A DNA stretch of 5,573 nt, from the NCBI GenBank assembly GCA_937875715.1, contig CALEHZ010000292.1, positions 1 through 5,573 of the forward strand. The letters are read 5' to 3'. Under the pieces are notes generated by a model that was given only the letters and a program-made list of their open reading frames with translations, made no database searches and was not told where the DNA came from. Below, piece after piece: positions 5,520 to 5,573 of the stretch. The DNA is from an uncultured Campylobacter sp. Its GTDB lineage: Bacteria > Campylobacterota > Campylobacteria > Campylobacterales > Campylobacteraceae. Position 1 is the stretch's first letter, and the number at the start of each line of letters is the position of its first letter. The position numbers were made by a program, and so were the translations under genes.

Positions 5520-5573
5520 GCTAAAAAAGTTTTATGAAAGAGTTAAATTTAAAAAAAATTATAAATAAAAAAG

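Noticed and set aside
1..5573. CRISPR array, tRNA, rRNA, insertion sequence or prophage genes
   Set aside because: No spaced direct repeats, cloverleaf, rRNA-like stretch, transposase or phage protein was seen on either strand.

Overview
The window looks like a join of two unrelated genomes. Every gene reads on the minus strand. Positions 1 to about 2055 are very AT-rich and archaeal, most like gut methanogens of the Methanobrevibacter/Methanosphaera type. The evidence is a clear Tsr3 rRNA-modification gene (archaea and eukaryotes only), TATA-box-like promoters and a GGTGAG ribosome binding site. Positions about 2070 to 5573 are bacterial and Campylobacter-like: AAGGAT-type ribosome binding sites, a GnTATAAT promoter without a -35 box, and an ilvE - SPFH membrane protein pair of the kind I recall from Campylobacter, followed by a fused hisIE.

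Archaeal part, in transcription order (right to left): a membrane-anchored protein of unknown function whose 5' end lies at the join (1383-2057), tsr3 (757-1275), and a second membrane-anchored protein of unknown function (96-668). The two unknown proteins share one design, a single N-terminal membrane helix and an outside domain of about 160-190 residues, but are not obviously alike in sequence. tsr3 and the last gene each have their own promoter-like sequence. A 30-bp near-palindrome followed by a T-run lies right after the last gene.

Bacterial part, in transcription order: promoter (5514-5519), ilvE (4560-5483, branched-chain amino acid aminotransferase), an SPFH/prohibitin-like membrane protein (3483-4547, TTG start), a roughly 100-bp gap holding an 11-bp perfect inverted repeat, a RelE-like toxin-antitoxin pair (antitoxin 3133-3381, toxin 2850-3143), and hisIE (from 2850, histidine steps 2 and 3). 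The genes are packed tightly: ilvE to SPFH 12 nt, antitoxin/toxin overlap 11 nt, toxin stop/hisIE start overlap 1 nt (TAATG). This suggests one operon from ilvE onward, with the toxin-antitoxin pair able to drive hisIE as well.

The join falls at the very end of hisIE. Its frame runs past the expected C-terminus into archaeal sequence and gives a meaningless tail, while the archaeal gene on the other side lacks the promoter and ribosome binding site that its two neighbours have. An assembly or amplification chimera from a mixed gut sample is the simplest explanation; recent transfer between domains is possible but less likely. No stretch over 300 bases lacks a gene.
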